The notes: a model not told the origin generated them from the sequence alone. A DNA stretch of 64,000 bases from Microbacterium testaceum StLB037 (GCF_900104345.1 NZ_FNJN01000004.1:432647-496646), one strand, 5' to 3'; shown: positions 1 through 9,349, counted from the first letter of the stretch. A program made the numbers and translations.

Positions 1-1
1 C

Positions 2-832
2 ATCCAGATCAGCATCGCCCTGACGATCACGATCCCGCTCGGGGTGACCACGGCCGTCTTCCTGAACGAGATCGGCGGACGCTTCGCCCGCTTCGTGCGG
101 ACCATCTCGGATGCCATGACGGCTCTGCCCTCGATCGTCGCGGGACTGTTCGTCTATGCCGCCGTCGTGACCCTCATCACGAATCAGCGCTCGGGGTTCG
201 CGGCATCCCTCGCCATCAGCGTGATGATGCTCCCGATCATCATCCGGGCCTCCGACGTGGTGCTGCGCCTGGTGCCCCACAACCTGCGCGAGGCGTCGTA
301 CGCGCTCGGCACGAGCCGGTGGCGCACGGTGTGGAGCGTCGTCCTGCCCACCTCGCGCTCCGGTCTCGTCACGGCCGTGATCCTCGGCACCGCCCGCGGA
401 ATCGGCGAGACCTCTCCGGTGCTGCTCACCTCGGGCGTCACCGCGGAGATGAACCTGAACCCCTTCTCGGGTCCGATGATCTCGCTCCCGCTACAGGTGT
501 TCGACTTCGTGAAGTCCCCCGAGCCGAGCATGATCGCCCGCGGGTTCGGCGCCGCCGCCACCCTCGTGCTGCTCGTGCTGACCCTGTTCATCGTCGCCCG
601 CCTCATCGGTGGACGAGGGCCCGGCCAACTCTCGGACCGTCAGCGCCGTGCCGCCTCCGCTGCGTCGGCTCGGGATCTTGTCCGCACCGAGGGGGAGTCC
701 GCCGTCGCCGCTTCGCGTGCCGGGCAACGCACCATGCCGCCGGGCCGTCCGCCCAAGGACCTCGAGCGTCGCCTCTCGCTGCGCGCGCTCACCGCACGCT
801 TCAACCGATCCACCGAGGAGAACCCGTCGTGA
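2..832 (+). CDS. pstA: Phosphate ABC transporter permease PstA (5' end outside window)
   Basis: The reading frame is open from base 2, so the true start lies upstream and the 276 visible residues are the C-terminal part. The product is one of the two membrane permease subunits that pass phosphate through the plasma membrane. The visible start contains the Pst permease signature GVTTAVFLNEIGG, followed by hydrophobic segments (SIVAGLFVYAAVV, AASLAISVMMLPIII) and the EAA-type cytoplasmic loop LREASYALGTSRWRTVW that docks to the ATPase. A last membrane helix lies near LVLLVLTLFIVARLI. A basic ~70-residue cytoplasmic tail follows, longer than in most PstA proteins. The stop overlaps the GTG of pstS by 4 bases (GTGA), so the two are translationally coupled. 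Confidence 0.93.
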   Translation: MQISIALTITIPLGVTTAVFLNEIGGRFARFVRTISDAMTALPSIVAGLFVYAAVVTLITNQRSGFAASLAISVMMLPIIIRASDVVLRLVPHNLREASYALGTSRWRTVWSVVLPTSRSGLVTAVILGTARGIGETSPVLLTSGVTAEMNLNPFSGPMISLPLQVFDFVKSPEPSMIARGFGAAATLVLLVLTLFIVARLIGGRGPGQLSDRQRRAASAASARDLVRTEGESAVAASRAGQRTMPPGRPPKDLERRLSLRALTARFNRSTEENPS

Positions 833-2439
833 ATGTCCGTCCCCGCCTGGCCCGCTTCGCCGCGGTGCTCGCGGTCGTCTCCCTCGTCGCGCTGGCCCCG
901 TCGCCCGCACAGGCCGACGGGTACGTGCCAATCTCCGGATCCGGCTCGACCTGGTCGCAGAACGCGCTCGATCAGTGGCGCAAGAACGTGGCCAGCAACT
1001 ACGGCATGACGGTGAACTACTCGGGGACGGGGTCGAGTGCCGGGCGCACGGATTTCCGCAACAGCACCGTCGACTTCGCCATCAGTGAGATCCCCTTCCA
1101 GGACAACCCCGAGGACGGTTCCGCGCCGGAGACGACGTTCAGCGACGGGACCCCGCTGCAGGGGAAGTTCGCGTACATGCCGATCGTGGCGGGTGGCACC
1201 TCGCTGATGTACAACCTCAAGATCGGCGGCAAGCGCGTCACGAACCTGCGACTGTCTGGCGAGGTGATCGCCAAGATCTTCAGCGGTCAGATCGCCAAGT
1301 GGAACGACCCGGCGATCCAGTCCGACAACCCCGCCCTCGCGATGCCGGATAAGACCATCACGCCGGTCTATCGTTCGGACGGCTCCGGGACGAGCGCGCA
1401 GTTCACCCTGTGGATGTCCAAGCAGTTCGGCAACATCTGGACGCAGGGCATGCGCTCGCAGTTCCCGCAGGTCAACGCCTCATTCAAGGGACAGAACGGC
1501 TCCTTGGGCGTGGCGGGCTACGTGAGCCAGGACTACGGCGAGGGGGCCATCACCTACGTCGAGTACTCGTACGCGATGAAGTCCGGGTTCCCCGTCGTGA
1601 AGGTGCTCAACAAGGCCGGGTACTACGTCGAGCCGACATACCAGTCGGTCGCCGTGGCGCTGATGTCCGCCGCGATCAACCCCGACCTCACGCAGAACCT
1701 GGACGGCGTGTACAACAGCGGCGACCCTCGGGCGTATCCGATGTCGAGCTACTCGTACATGATCGTCCCCACCCAGACGAACAAGATCTTCACGGTCGAG
1801 AAGGGCAAGACCCTCAGTCGTTTCGCGAACTACATGCTGTGCGAGGGCCAGCAGCAGGCTTCCGCCCTCGGGTATTCCCCGTTGCCGATGAACCTCGTCC
1901 AGGCGGGTTCCGACGTCTTGAAGTCGATCCCCGGAACAGAGGGGCCGGTCGACTTCAACAAGTGCAACAACCCGACGTTCAAGCCGGGCGACTCCCCGGC
2001 GAACAATCAGCTCGCCGCCTCCGCTCCCAACCCTCCCGACTGCGACAAGAAGGGATCCACGCAGTGCGTGGAGGGAACGGGCGGTGCCCAGGAAACCACA
2101 CCGGCGACGGGCGCGGGCGGGGCCTCGGGTGGGGCCAACAGCGCTGCCGCGGCGGCGGGCGCCTCGGGTGGCGGCTCGGCCGGCGGGGCTGCGGCGGCCG
2201 CGGGTTCAGCCGCTGCCGGTGATGCGGCGGGCGCCCCCGTGTATGACGCGAACGGCGTGCTGGTCTCCGGGGGAGGGGCGGCCGTGAACGCAGCGGTGTC
2301 GTCGCCGTTCACGTTGGCGGATGACGGGTGGGGGACCCCGCAGTCCATCATGCTCGTCGCCGGGCTGCTCATGCTCGCGGCCATCCTCATCCCGCCCGTG
2401 ATCATCCGACGATCCGGCGCGCGAACGAACCGTCGATGA
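829..2439 (+). CDS. pstS: Membrane-anchored phosphate-binding protein PstS
   Basis: A 536-aa extracellular phosphate-binding protein. The GTG start at 829 is set by a GAGGAG ribosome site and by overlap with the pstA stop. A signal peptide ends near ALAPSPAQA. The mature part begins with the ligand loop SGSGSTW and carries the second anion-binding motif YRSDGSGTSAQFT, both typical of PstS. Where classical PstS has an Asp in a DFGASDAP-type loop, this protein reads DFAISEIPF, so Glu replaces the Asp that contacts the phosphate proton. After about residue 400 comes a long Ala/Gly/Ser-rich linker, then a hydrophobic helix (IMLVAGLLMLAAILIPPVII) and a basic tail. It is therefore held on the membrane by its C-terminus and not as a lipoprotein. 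Confidence 0.92.
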   Translation: MNVRPRLARFAAVLAVVSLVALAPSPAQADGYVPISGSGSTWSQNALDQWRKNVASNYGMTVNYSGTGSSAGRTDFRNSTVDFAISEIPFQDNPEDGSAPETTFSDGTPLQGKFAYMPIVAGGTSLMYNLKIGGKRVTNLRLSGEVIAKIFSGQIAKWNDPAIQSDNPALAMPDKTITPVYRSDGSGTSAQFTLWMSKQFGNIWTQGMRSQFPQVNASFKGQNGSLGVAGYVSQDYGEGAITYVEYSYAMKSGFPVVKVLNKAGYYVEPTYQSVAVALMSAAINPDLTQNLDGVYNSGDPRAYPMSSYSYMIVPTQTNKIFTVEKGKTLSRFANYMLCEGQQQASALGYSPLPMNLVQAGSDVLKSIPGTEGPVDFNKCNNPTFKPGDSPANNQLAASAPNPPDCDKKGSTQCVEGTGGAQETTPATGAGGASGGANSAAAAAGASGGGSAGGAAAAAGSAAAGDAAGAPVYDANGVLVSGGGAAVNAAVSSPFTLADDGWGTPQSIMLVAGLLMLAAILIPPVIIRRSGARTNRR

Positions 2440-2594
2440 CCGAGCCGGCGTCCGCCGGAGCCGCGGCGGAAGCGTTCGCGCCTCGAGCCCGCCGCATCGG
2501 TACCTCGTTGGGGGCGCGTTCATGCCACCGTCACCTCCGCGCTTCTAGCTCATCGCGGGTGGAAAGTCACCCGCAGAATTTAAGGAATTCACCT

Positions 2595-5225
2595 GTGTCT
2601 GACCCCCGCGAGCGCAGCGACGCCGAGGCCTCGACGACCCGGTCACGGACGCGCCGTCCGAGACGCGCGGGCCAGTCCGGTCGAGGCGTGCGTCGGGCGC
2701 TCGGCCCGCTCGCGGCGGGTCTGGTCGCGGGCGTCTCCATTTTCGCGCTGGTCTCGGGAGGCGTGGTGTCGGGCGGCCAGTCCGCCACCGCCGCAACCTC
2801 CTCCGCCGTGACGATCACGGCGAAGCAGCAGGACCCTCAGCTCGACACGGCCCCCCTGCCCGACCTCTCCGTCTCCGTCTCGCAGACCCGGGGCCTGGTC
2901 GCTCAGGGCATCCGTCTCGACTGGACCGGAGGCAAGAAGTCGACGGCGCCGTCGGCGGGGGGCAACGGTGGCGAGAACTTCCTCCAGGTGTTCATGTGCT
3001 GGGGCGACGATCCGCAGAACGCCCAGCGTCCCGATCGCACGACGTGTCAGTACGGAGGGGCGGGGAGCGTCGGGGCGACCCGCGACGCGTACCGCAACTA
3101 TTCCTCGATGGACGAGGTGCCCGCGGCCGATGTGGAATTCACCGCCCCCGGCTCGATCATCTATCCGCCCTACACGTCGATCCCGTTCATCGCTCGCGAC
3201 GGGACCCGGGTCGACTCGATCACGCGCGACCCGAAGACCGGCGGCAAGACGATCAACTCCGCCGTCGACGTCAACGCCAACCAGTTCTTCACCTCGTACA
3301 CCACCAACGAGATCCCGTGGGTCGGTTCGGGAGACGACGGGAAGGGCTCCGTCACCTTCGAGGTGCAGACGGCCGTCCAGTCGAACGGACTCGGATGCGG
3401 AAACCCGGTGACGACGTCCGGCGCCACCGTCGGAGCGTCGTGCTGGCTCGTCGTCCTCCCGCGCGGGACCTCGGATAACGGGTCGACGAACATCACCCAG
3501 TCGGGCCTCTTCGCCGACTCGTGGCAGCACGCGCTCTCGGTGAAGCTCGACTTCGCACCCGTCGGCGCCGGCTGCCCGATCGGACAGGCCGAGCGACAGG
3601 TCGCGGGCAGCGAGCTCGCGGCACTCGCGGTCGCTTCGTGGCAGCCCGCGGTCTGCAACCAGAAGAACGGTTCGGTCTACTCGCTCATCACGAGCGCCGA
3701 GTCGGACGCCCTGCTCTCTGCCGCCAAGAACGCGCAGGCGCCCCTCGCCCTGACGAGCTACGCGCTCACGACCGAGGGCAAGGACCCGCTGACGTACGCC
3801 CCCGTGGCCTTGAGCGGCGTGGCCATCTCGCTGGCGATCGACAGGCTTCCGAACCCCAACGACAAAACCGTCCCCCAGGAGTGGAAGGCCAAGGCGCGCA
3901 CGCCATTCCGCGGCGTGAACCTCACCCCGCGTCTGCTGGCGAAGCTCCTCAGCTACTCCTACCGCTCGTCGATTCCCACCGGGGCCGACCAGGGATATCT
4001 GACGGGGACGAACGAGTACAACATCACTCGCGATGAGGACTTCCTCGCGGTCAACGATCCCGAGTGGAGGGCCCAGGACCTCCAGGGCGCCGCGATCGCC
4101 GACGTCATCGTTCCGCAGGGGCGGTCGGATGCCGCTCGCGCGGTGTGGAAGTACATCTCCTCCGACCAGGATGCGATGGACTTCCTCGCCAGCAAGCCGG
4201 ACCCGTGGGGCATGGTCGTCAACCCGTGGTACTCCACGAACGCCGACATCAATCCCAGCAAGGTGGCGTTCTCGCTCGATCGGGACGACTTCCCGAAGGC
4301 CGACCCCGTCGAGGTGGTGCCGAAGAATCAGGCACCCATCAACCTCGTGACCTGGCGCCCCTACGCCAACGACCTCTCCGCGATCGCGTATCTGACGCTC
4401 CGCGGAGACGGCCAGGGACCGGGGCAATGGGATCCGAACACCGTCCCGCCGAAATACGGCAAGAACCCGCGCATGCTGCCCGGAAGCCAGCGCCTACTCG
4501 GGCTCACCAGTGCGGCCGCCGCCGCACGGTTCCAGGTGGTCACGGCATCCCTGCGTAATCCCTCCGGCGGATTCGCCGCTCCCACGAGCGCCTCGATGCG
4601 TGCGGCGGCCGATGTGATGACGCCGGCGGGCGCGGGGGATCGCGTCGTCGCCTTCGACCCGAAGTCGTCGGTGGCCTCCGGTTCCCGTGACGCCTACCCG
4701 CTCACCATGCCCGTCTACGCGGCCACCAATCCGACGGCCACCGATCCCTCGCTGCGCGCGGCGTACGCGGACCTCGTCCGCTTCGCCGTGGGCACCCAGG
4801 CGCAGACCCCCGGGACGGCGGCCGGAGAGCTCCCCGACGGTTACGTCGCGTTGCCCGCGGCCTGGATCGAGCAGGCGCGGGATGCCGCGGACGTGATGCA
4901 GAACGGCCCGCGGCCCTCGTCGACCGGGGAGTCGTCGTCGACGTCCGGCGCGTACATCCCCTCGCAGCAGACGGCGGTGACCACGCGAGCGGCGTCGTCG
5001 AGCGCTGCGAGCACCGCCGCGGCGGCCGGGGCCGCGCCCTCGTCGACGGACTCCGCGATGACGGCGGCATCCGGTGCGTCCAGCGGGGCGCTCGCCGGGG
5101 CGAAGACCCCGGAGGACCCCGACGGCGGCGCGCTCGGTGCCGCTCTGCCCCTGAGCGTGCTCGCCGGACTGGCGAGCGCGGCCGGGGTGCCCCTGATCAC
5201 CCGTCTGAGAAGACGGGTCACCTGA
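2595..5225 (+). CDS. Large surface-anchored PstS-like/solute-binding protein
   Basis: An 876-aa exported protein. GTG 2595 is chosen because AAGGA lies 8 bases upstream; the frame stays open further 5' but without a ribosome site. A basic N-terminus (RSRTRRPRRAGQSGRGVRR) precedes a hydrophobic helix (LGPLAAGLVAGVSIFALVSGG). The ectodomain has three or more Cys (FMCWGDDPQN, TTCQYGG). Its middle part (around AAIADVIVPQGRSDAARAVW) resembles the hinge segments of periplasmic-binding-fold proteins. The last ~120 residues are a Ser/Ala/Thr-rich stalk followed by a membrane helix and RLRRRVT, the same anchoring plan as PstS. It sits between two PstS-type genes, which suggests a scaffold or phosphate-capture role, but I cannot name a substrate. 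The PBP assignment is inferred from local similarity and context. Confidence 0.72.
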   Translation: MSDPRERSDAEASTTRSRTRRPRRAGQSGRGVRRALGPLAAGLVAGVSIFALVSGGVVSGGQSATAATSSAVTITAKQQDPQLDTAPLPDLSVSVSQTRGLVAQGIRLDWTGGKKSTAPSAGGNGGENFLQVFMCWGDDPQNAQRPDRTTCQYGGAGSVGATRDAYRNYSSMDEVPAADVEFTAPGSIIYPPYTSIPFIARDGTRVDSITRDPKTGGKTINSAVDVNANQFFTSYTTNEIPWVGSGDDGKGSVTFEVQTAVQSNGLGCGNPVTTSGATVGASCWLVVLPRGTSDNGSTNITQSGLFADSWQHALSVKLDFAPVGAGCPIGQAERQVAGSELAALAVASWQPAVCNQKNGSVYSLITSAESDALLSAAKNAQAPLALTSYALTTEGKDPLTYAPVALSGVAISLAIDRLPNPNDKTVPQEWKAKARTPFRGVNLTPRLLAKLLSYSYRSSIPTGADQGYLTGTNEYNITRDEDFLAVNDPEWRAQDLQGAAIADVIVPQGRSDAARAVWKYISSDQDAMDFLASKPDPWGMVVNPWYSTNADINPSKVAFSLDRDDFPKADPVEVVPKNQAPINLVTWRPYANDLSAIAYLTLRGDGQGPGQWDPNTVPPKYGKNPRMLPGSQRLLGLTSAAAAARFQVVTASLRNPSGGFAAPTSASMRAAADVMTPAGAGDRVVAFDPKSSVASGSRDAYPLTMPVYAATNPTATDPSLRAAYADLVRFAVGTQAQTPGTAAGELPDGYVALPAAWIEQARDAADVMQNGPRPSSTGESSSTSGAYIPSQQTAVTTRAASSSAASTAAAAGAAPSSTDSAMTAASGASSGALAGAKTPEDPDGGALGAALPLSVLAGLASAAGVPLITRLRRRVT

Positions 5226-5288
5226 GGCCCGCGCCTGCCGGCTTCTTCGCAGTAACCCATCCTCTGCACCCGAAAAGAACAGGAAGAA

Positions 5289-6455
5289 ATGAAGCTCAAG
5301 CGAATCGTCGCGTTCGGCGCGGCCGTTGGTGTCGCCCTTGCCGGCGCTGGCATGGCGTCGGCGGCCAACGCCGACCCGATCTCCGACGGTTACTCGATCG
5401 TCGGCTCCGACACCCTGCAGGACGCCGTCAGCGCCCTCGCCAACGGGACCAACATCACCGGTCCCTCGGTCAAGGTGTCGGGCAACGGCAAGTCGCTGGC
5501 GTCGTGGGATGCCTTCACGCTGGGCGTCGCCGGAGGCGTCGGCAGCATCCAGACGAAGGCCTTCGGCCCCGTCTTCGACCGTCCGAACGGCTCCGGCGCG
5601 GGCCGCAACGCCCTCATCGCGTCGGTCGGCGGCGCGAGCGGCACCGCGTTCACCTTCAACAACGTCAACGTCAAGGACCAGGTCGACTTCGCCCGCAGCT
5701 CCTCGGTCGGTGGCACCACCGGAACCCTGCTGACCTACGTGCCCTTCGGTCAGGATGCGATCGGCTACGCGTTCAAGGTCGGCGCGGCGACCGGCAGCGC
5801 CAACGCGACCGCGGCGACCGACGCGATCAACGACCTCTCGAAGGACCAGCTGAGCAGCATTTACTCGGCGACCTCGAGCTCGTCCGCGAGCGCGGTCCTC
5901 GCCGGCACCGGCTACACCCTGAAGCCGCTGGGTCTGCAGTCCAGCTCCGGCACGTGGACCACCTTCCTCGGCAAGATCGGCCTCAGCACCACCACGCTGG
6001 GTTCCGCCGTCGACACGCGCAGCAACTCGATCCCCGAGAACGACGGTCGTGTGCTGACGCCCGCCAGCAACGAGATCCAGATCATCCCGCTCTCGGTCGC
6101 GAACTACATCGGTCAGTCCAACGGCGCCTCGCGCATCAACACGTTCTCGGGTGTCTCGGTGGGCGCGATCGCCGGTGTGGCCGCTTTCACGGGCACCGCG
6201 CCCAACCTCACCCCCAGCACCAGCTACTACAACAGCGCCGACTGGGGCCGCACGGTCTACATCGTGGTCCCCACGGCCAAGATCACGCCCGACAACGCGG
6301 CGTTCGACTCGGGTGTCGCCGCCCTGGTCAACACCTCGTCCACCACGAGCCTCACCTACTGGGGTGGCTCGGGCTCGCCGACGACGACGAAGGCCGTCAA
6401 GGCCAAGTTCGGCTTCTCGGCTCCCACCGGCACCGTCCTCACCCGCAACAACTGA
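5289..6455 (+). CDS. Secreted PstS-like substrate-binding protein
   Basis: A 388-aa protein with ribosome site AGGAAG just before ATG 5289 and a signal peptide ending near MASAANA. The mature protein starts with SIVGSDTLQDAV, corresponding to the GSGST loop of phosphate-binding proteins. It continues with FDRPNGSGAGRNALI, VDFARSSSVGG, TYVPFGQDAIGYAF and IPLSVANYIGQSNG, features of the actinobacterial PstS-like family. It has no lipobox and no C-terminal anchor, so it should be released or held by a partner. Its position 63 bases after an anchored binding protein and 33 bases before a WxL-like protein suggests that it is part of a surface assembly. Phosphate or another oxyanion is the likely ligand, but the binding residues have diverged from those of PstS. 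Confidence 0.75.
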   Translation: MKLKRIVAFGAAVGVALAGAGMASAANADPISDGYSIVGSDTLQDAVSALANGTNITGPSVKVSGNGKSLASWDAFTLGVAGGVGSIQTKAFGPVFDRPNGSGAGRNALIASVGGASGTAFTFNNVNVKDQVDFARSSSVGGTTGTLLTYVPFGQDAIGYAFKVGAATGSANATAATDAINDLSKDQLSSIYSATSSSSASAVLAGTGYTLKPLGLQSSSGTWTTFLGKIGLSTTTLGSAVDTRSNSIPENDGRVLTPASNEIQIIPLSVANYIGQSNGASRINTFSGVSVGAIAGVAAFTGTAPNLTPSTSYYNSADWGRTVYIVVPTAKITPDNAAFDSGVAALVNTSSTTSLTYWGGSGSPTTTKAVKAKFGFSAPTGTVLTRNN

Positions 6456-6488
6456 TCCTCACCCACGAGAAAGAGAAGAACACTCCTC

Positions 6489-8084
6489 ATGAAGATCACC
6501 CTCGCGAAGCGCGGAATCCTCGGCCTCGGCGCCGTCGTGACCGCCGCTGCGCTCTCGATCGTCCCCGCCGCTGCGGCGTCGGCGGCGGTCGTCCCGACCG
6601 TGGGCTCCGCTCACCCGGTCTACCTGATCTCGGACCTCGACGGTACGCAGATCCCCGCTGGCAAGGTCCTCGGCTGGAACGACTCGGTCCTGGGCTCGCC
6701 GGACCCGAGTGACGAGGACTACAACAGCTTCTTCACCGTCCCCGCGAACAGCGGGAGCGTCCGTACGTTCATCTCGCCCCGCGGCCAGGAGGCCAACGTG
6801 GCGGCCTGGAACGCGTACGGTCCTCTCGGCCTCACCCCGAGCGGCATCCAGCTGCCCAACCTGATGCCGAGCGCCAACACCAGCACCGGAACGGGCTCGC
6901 CCTCGGGCAGCGGCGCCGTCGCCAACGCGGGCGGCGACTACTCGCTGGGTATCGCCTTCTTCAACGGCAACCAGGTCCTCGAGACGGACTTCATCTACAT
7001 CTCGGTCACGGCCAACGCCAAGCCCGAACTGGCGACGTGGACCTTCGCCACGCCCGCCGCGGCCGCCACCGCCCCCTCCATCACCACGGCATCGCTCAAC
7101 GCCGCGACGGTGGGTACGGCGTTCTCGCAGACGCTCACCGCCGACGGCACCGCACCCCTCACCTGGTCGGTCAAGTCGGGTGGCGCTCTGCCCGCCGGCC
7201 TCGCGCTCGACGCCTCCAGCGGCGTCGTCTCGGGCACGCCCACGACCGCGGGGGCGTACAGCGTCACGATCGTCGCGACCAACAGCGCGGGTTCGAACGA
7301 GAAGGCCTTCTCGGGCACGGTGGCGGCTCCCGCTCCGACCGCTCCGACCAAGCCCGAGGGCTCGGCCACGAACAAGGTCGACATCGCCGACCCCGCCAAG
7401 GGTGCGAAGACGGTCACGGTTCCCGCCGGTTCCGCCAACGCGAACAAGACGCTCGTCGCCTGGGCATGGTCCGACCCGACCAACCTCGGCCAGGTCACGA
7501 CCGACGCCAACGGCAACGCGACCGTCGACATCTCGTCGCTGCCCGCCGGTGAGCACACCATCGCGCTCACCGCCCCCGGTGACGCGACATTCGCGGTCCT
7601 CGCGTGGGACACGATCACCAAGGTCTCGGCCTCCGGTGACACCACCACCGACACGGTCGACGTGACCGCCGCCGTGACCGCGAGCGACCTGTGGTCGCTC
7701 AACGCCGAGGCCACGAAGGTCGACTTCGGCAGCGTCGCGCGCGACAAGACCGCCCAGGCCTCCCTCGGCAAGGTCACCGTGGTCGACGACCGCAACGTCC
7801 TCAAGGGCTGGAACCTCGACGCCGCGTGGAGCTCCTTCAAGAACTCCGCGGGTGACGAGATCCCGGCCACCGCTCTCACGCTGGCTCCCAAGGCCTACGC
7901 CGGCACGCCGCTCGTCTCGGGCGTGACCCTCGGTACCACGGGGTCGAAGATCGCATCCAGCTCGGCGGTCTCCACGCTCACCTCCGGTGCGCTGTTCGAC
8001 GCCGACCTCACCTTCAAGGCTCCCAAGGACGCCCAGACCGGTGACTACACCTCGACGCTGACGCTGACGCTCACCTCCAAGTGA
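6489..8084 (+). CDS. Secreted Ig-like protein with C-terminal WxL-like domain
   Basis: A 531-aa exported protein with a signal peptide ending near PAAAASAAV. Residues ~33-190 form an uncharacterised N-terminal domain (VYLISDLDGTQIPAG). Residues ~195-285 match the putative-Ig/cadherin-like fold, with PLTWSVKSGGALPAGLALD and GTPTTAGAYSVTIVATN. A second beta-rich module follows to about residue 390. The last ~130 residues resemble a WxL cell-wall-binding domain: DFGSVARDK, then VTVVDDRNVLKGWNLDAAWSS with a W-x-L at W441, and a final GDYTSTLTLTLT where the second W-x-L has lost its Trp. The WxL assignment is my inference. It is supported by the next gene, which encodes a DUF916 protein, the known partner family of WxL proteins in Firmicutes. 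Confidence 0.62.
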   Translation: MKITLAKRGILGLGAVVTAAALSIVPAAAASAAVVPTVGSAHPVYLISDLDGTQIPAGKVLGWNDSVLGSPDPSDEDYNSFFTVPANSGSVRTFISPRGQEANVAAWNAYGPLGLTPSGIQLPNLMPSANTSTGTGSPSGSGAVANAGGDYSLGIAFFNGNQVLETDFIYISVTANAKPELATWTFATPAAAATAPSITTASLNAATVGTAFSQTLTADGTAPLTWSVKSGGALPAGLALDASSGVVSGTPTTAGAYSVTIVATNSAGSNEKAFSGTVAAPAPTAPTKPEGSATNKVDIADPAKGAKTVTVPAGSANANKTLVAWAWSDPTNLGQVTTDANGNATVDISSLPAGEHTIALTAPGDATFAVLAWDTITKVSASGDTTTDTVDVTAAVTASDLWSLNAEATKVDFGSVARDKTAQASLGKVTVVDDRNVLKGWNLDAAWSSFKNSAGDEIPATALTLAPKAYAGTPLVSGVTLGTTGSKIASSSAVSTLTSGALFDADLTFKAPKDAQTGDYTSTLTLTLTSK

Positions 8085-8110
8085 GCTGATCTCGGATAGA
8101 CCCGCTGCAC

Positions 8111-8148
8111 ACCGTGCGGGGAGGCCGTCACCGGTCTCCCCGCACGGT
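8111..8148 (+). terminator. Strong hairpin between the WxL-like and DUF916 genes
   Basis: ACCGTGCGGGGAG (8111-8123) pairs perfectly with CTCCCCGCACGGT (8136-8148) over 13 bp, and the loop can pair partly as well. No T-run follows, so it may act as a terminator, an attenuator or an mRNA 3' stabiliser. It would lower expression of the downstream anchored proteins relative to the abundant secreted proteins upstream. Confidence 0.6.
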
Positions 8149-8248
8149 GCGTCGGCGCCCGCGCAGTGACATGTCTCGGCTCGTTCCCCATCAGGCCTCG
8201 TTCACCCCCGCGACATGCCTACGTCGCCCCCATCTGCGGAGATATACC

Positions 8249-9349
8249 GTGCTCTCCACGACCTCGCGGCGCCGCTTCCCGGCTCTGGGCGCCGCTCTTC
8301 TCGTCGCTGCGGCGACGATCGCCTTCCTCGTCCCCTCGGCGCCCGCGACGGCCGCCGAGGGCGATGCCACGTCCGCCGCCACCGTCGGTGTCGCGACACG
8401 TCCCGCCGGTGAGGACGGCCGCCCCGACGGCCGCTCCCGGTTCACCTTCACCGCCGACCCCGGCCAGAGCATCACCGATCGCGTGCTCGTCGGCAACACG
8501 GGCACGGAACGGCAGGACTTCACCGTCTTCGCCACCGACGCCTACAACGGCGAAGACGGTAGCTTCTCGCTGCTCGCCTCCGCTGATGCCCCCACCTCGG
8601 TCGGCGCCTGGCTGCGTTTCGACGACGGCAGCGACCGGGTCCGGTTCTCGCTCGCGCCCGACGAAGTGCGCCTTCTCACGTTCACCATCGCGGTGCCCGC
8701 CGATGGGACGCCCGGCGATCACGTCGGCGGCCTCGTGGCATCCGTCGTCGAAAACGGGCAGCAGGTCAACGTCGACCGCCGCGTGGCGACGTCGATCTTC
8801 GCGCGCGTATCCGGGGAGCTCCAGCCGCAGCTCACAATCACCAGTTACGACGCGACCCACGAGGGCGATTGGTGGAATCCCGTGGGCGGGTCGGTGAAGG
8901 CGCGGTACACCGTCACGAACACGGGCAACGTCGCGTTGGCGGCCAACCTCACGAACGGTGCGAGCACGTGGTTCGGCATTCCCGCCACCGGTCTGCAGGG
9001 CGGCAGCATCCCCGTTCTGCTCCCCGGCAACACCTCGACCTACGAGACGACCATCGGCGGAGTCGGGCAGTGGTTCTACCTCGATGCGCGAACGGTGCTG
9101 AGTCCGTTCGTCGACTCCCCGGACATGACGCAGCAGCTCTCGGTCACGCCGGTCTCGCGCGACGCGGTCACGTTCGCTCCGCCGTGGACGCTTCTGCTCC
9201 TTCTCGCGCTCGCCGCGATCGTCTTCGTGCTCCTGCGCTGGCGTCGCCGGCGTGACGAAGCGCTCGCGCAGCAGTGGGTCGACTACATGGAGCACGCCGC
9301 CGCGTCCGACGCGAACAGCGCAGCAGACCTGCGCGTGGGCGCCCCGTGA
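8249..9349 (+). CDS. DUF916 WxL-interacting-type membrane-anchored protein
   Basis: A 366-aa protein starting at GTG 8249 behind GGAGA. The signal peptide ends near APATAAEG. The ectodomain begins with VGVATRPAGEDGRPDGRSRFTFTADPGQSITDRVLVGNTG and goes on to TVFATDAYNGEDGSF and TIAVPADGTPGDHVGGLVAS. This layout (a PG-x-x-x-D-x-V-x-V-x-N strand, a D-x-Y/A segment, then G-x-Y/H-x-G-G) is typical of DUF916, the peptidoglycan-binding half of WxL-interacting proteins. A second beta domain (KARYTVTNTGNVALAANL) occupies the place of DUF3324. A membrane helix (PPWTLLLLLALAAIVFVLL) and an RWRRRRDEA tail end the protein. Its stop overlaps the next start by GTGA. Likely role: anchoring the WxL-like protein to the wall or membrane. 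Confidence 0.8.
   Translation: MLSTTSRRRFPALGAALLVAAATIAFLVPSAPATAAEGDATSAATVGVATRPAGEDGRPDGRSRFTFTADPGQSITDRVLVGNTGTERQDFTVFATDAYNGEDGSFSLLASADAPTSVGAWLRFDDGSDRVRFSLAPDEVRLLTFTIAVPADGTPGDHVGGLVASVVENGQQVNVDRRVATSIFARVSGELQPQLTITSYDATHEGDWWNPVGGSVKARYTVTNTGNVALAANLTNGASTWFGIPATGLQGGSIPVLLPGNTSTYETTIGGVGQWFYLDARTVLSPFVDSPDMTQQLSVTPVSRDAVTFAPPWTLLLLLALAAIVFVLLRWRRRRDEALAQQWVDYMEHAAASDANSAADLRVGAP

Noticed and set aside
184..606. Minus-strand open frame of 140 codons opposite pstA
   Set aside because: It is a shadow of the GC-rich coding strand, with no ribosome site and low-complexity Arg/Ser/Thr content.
2643..4427. 594-codon minus-strand frame opposite the large surface protein
   Set aside because: High-GC DNA gives long antisense frames. 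The plus-strand frame has a signal helix, anchor and ribosome site; this one is Arg/Gly/Val-rich noise.
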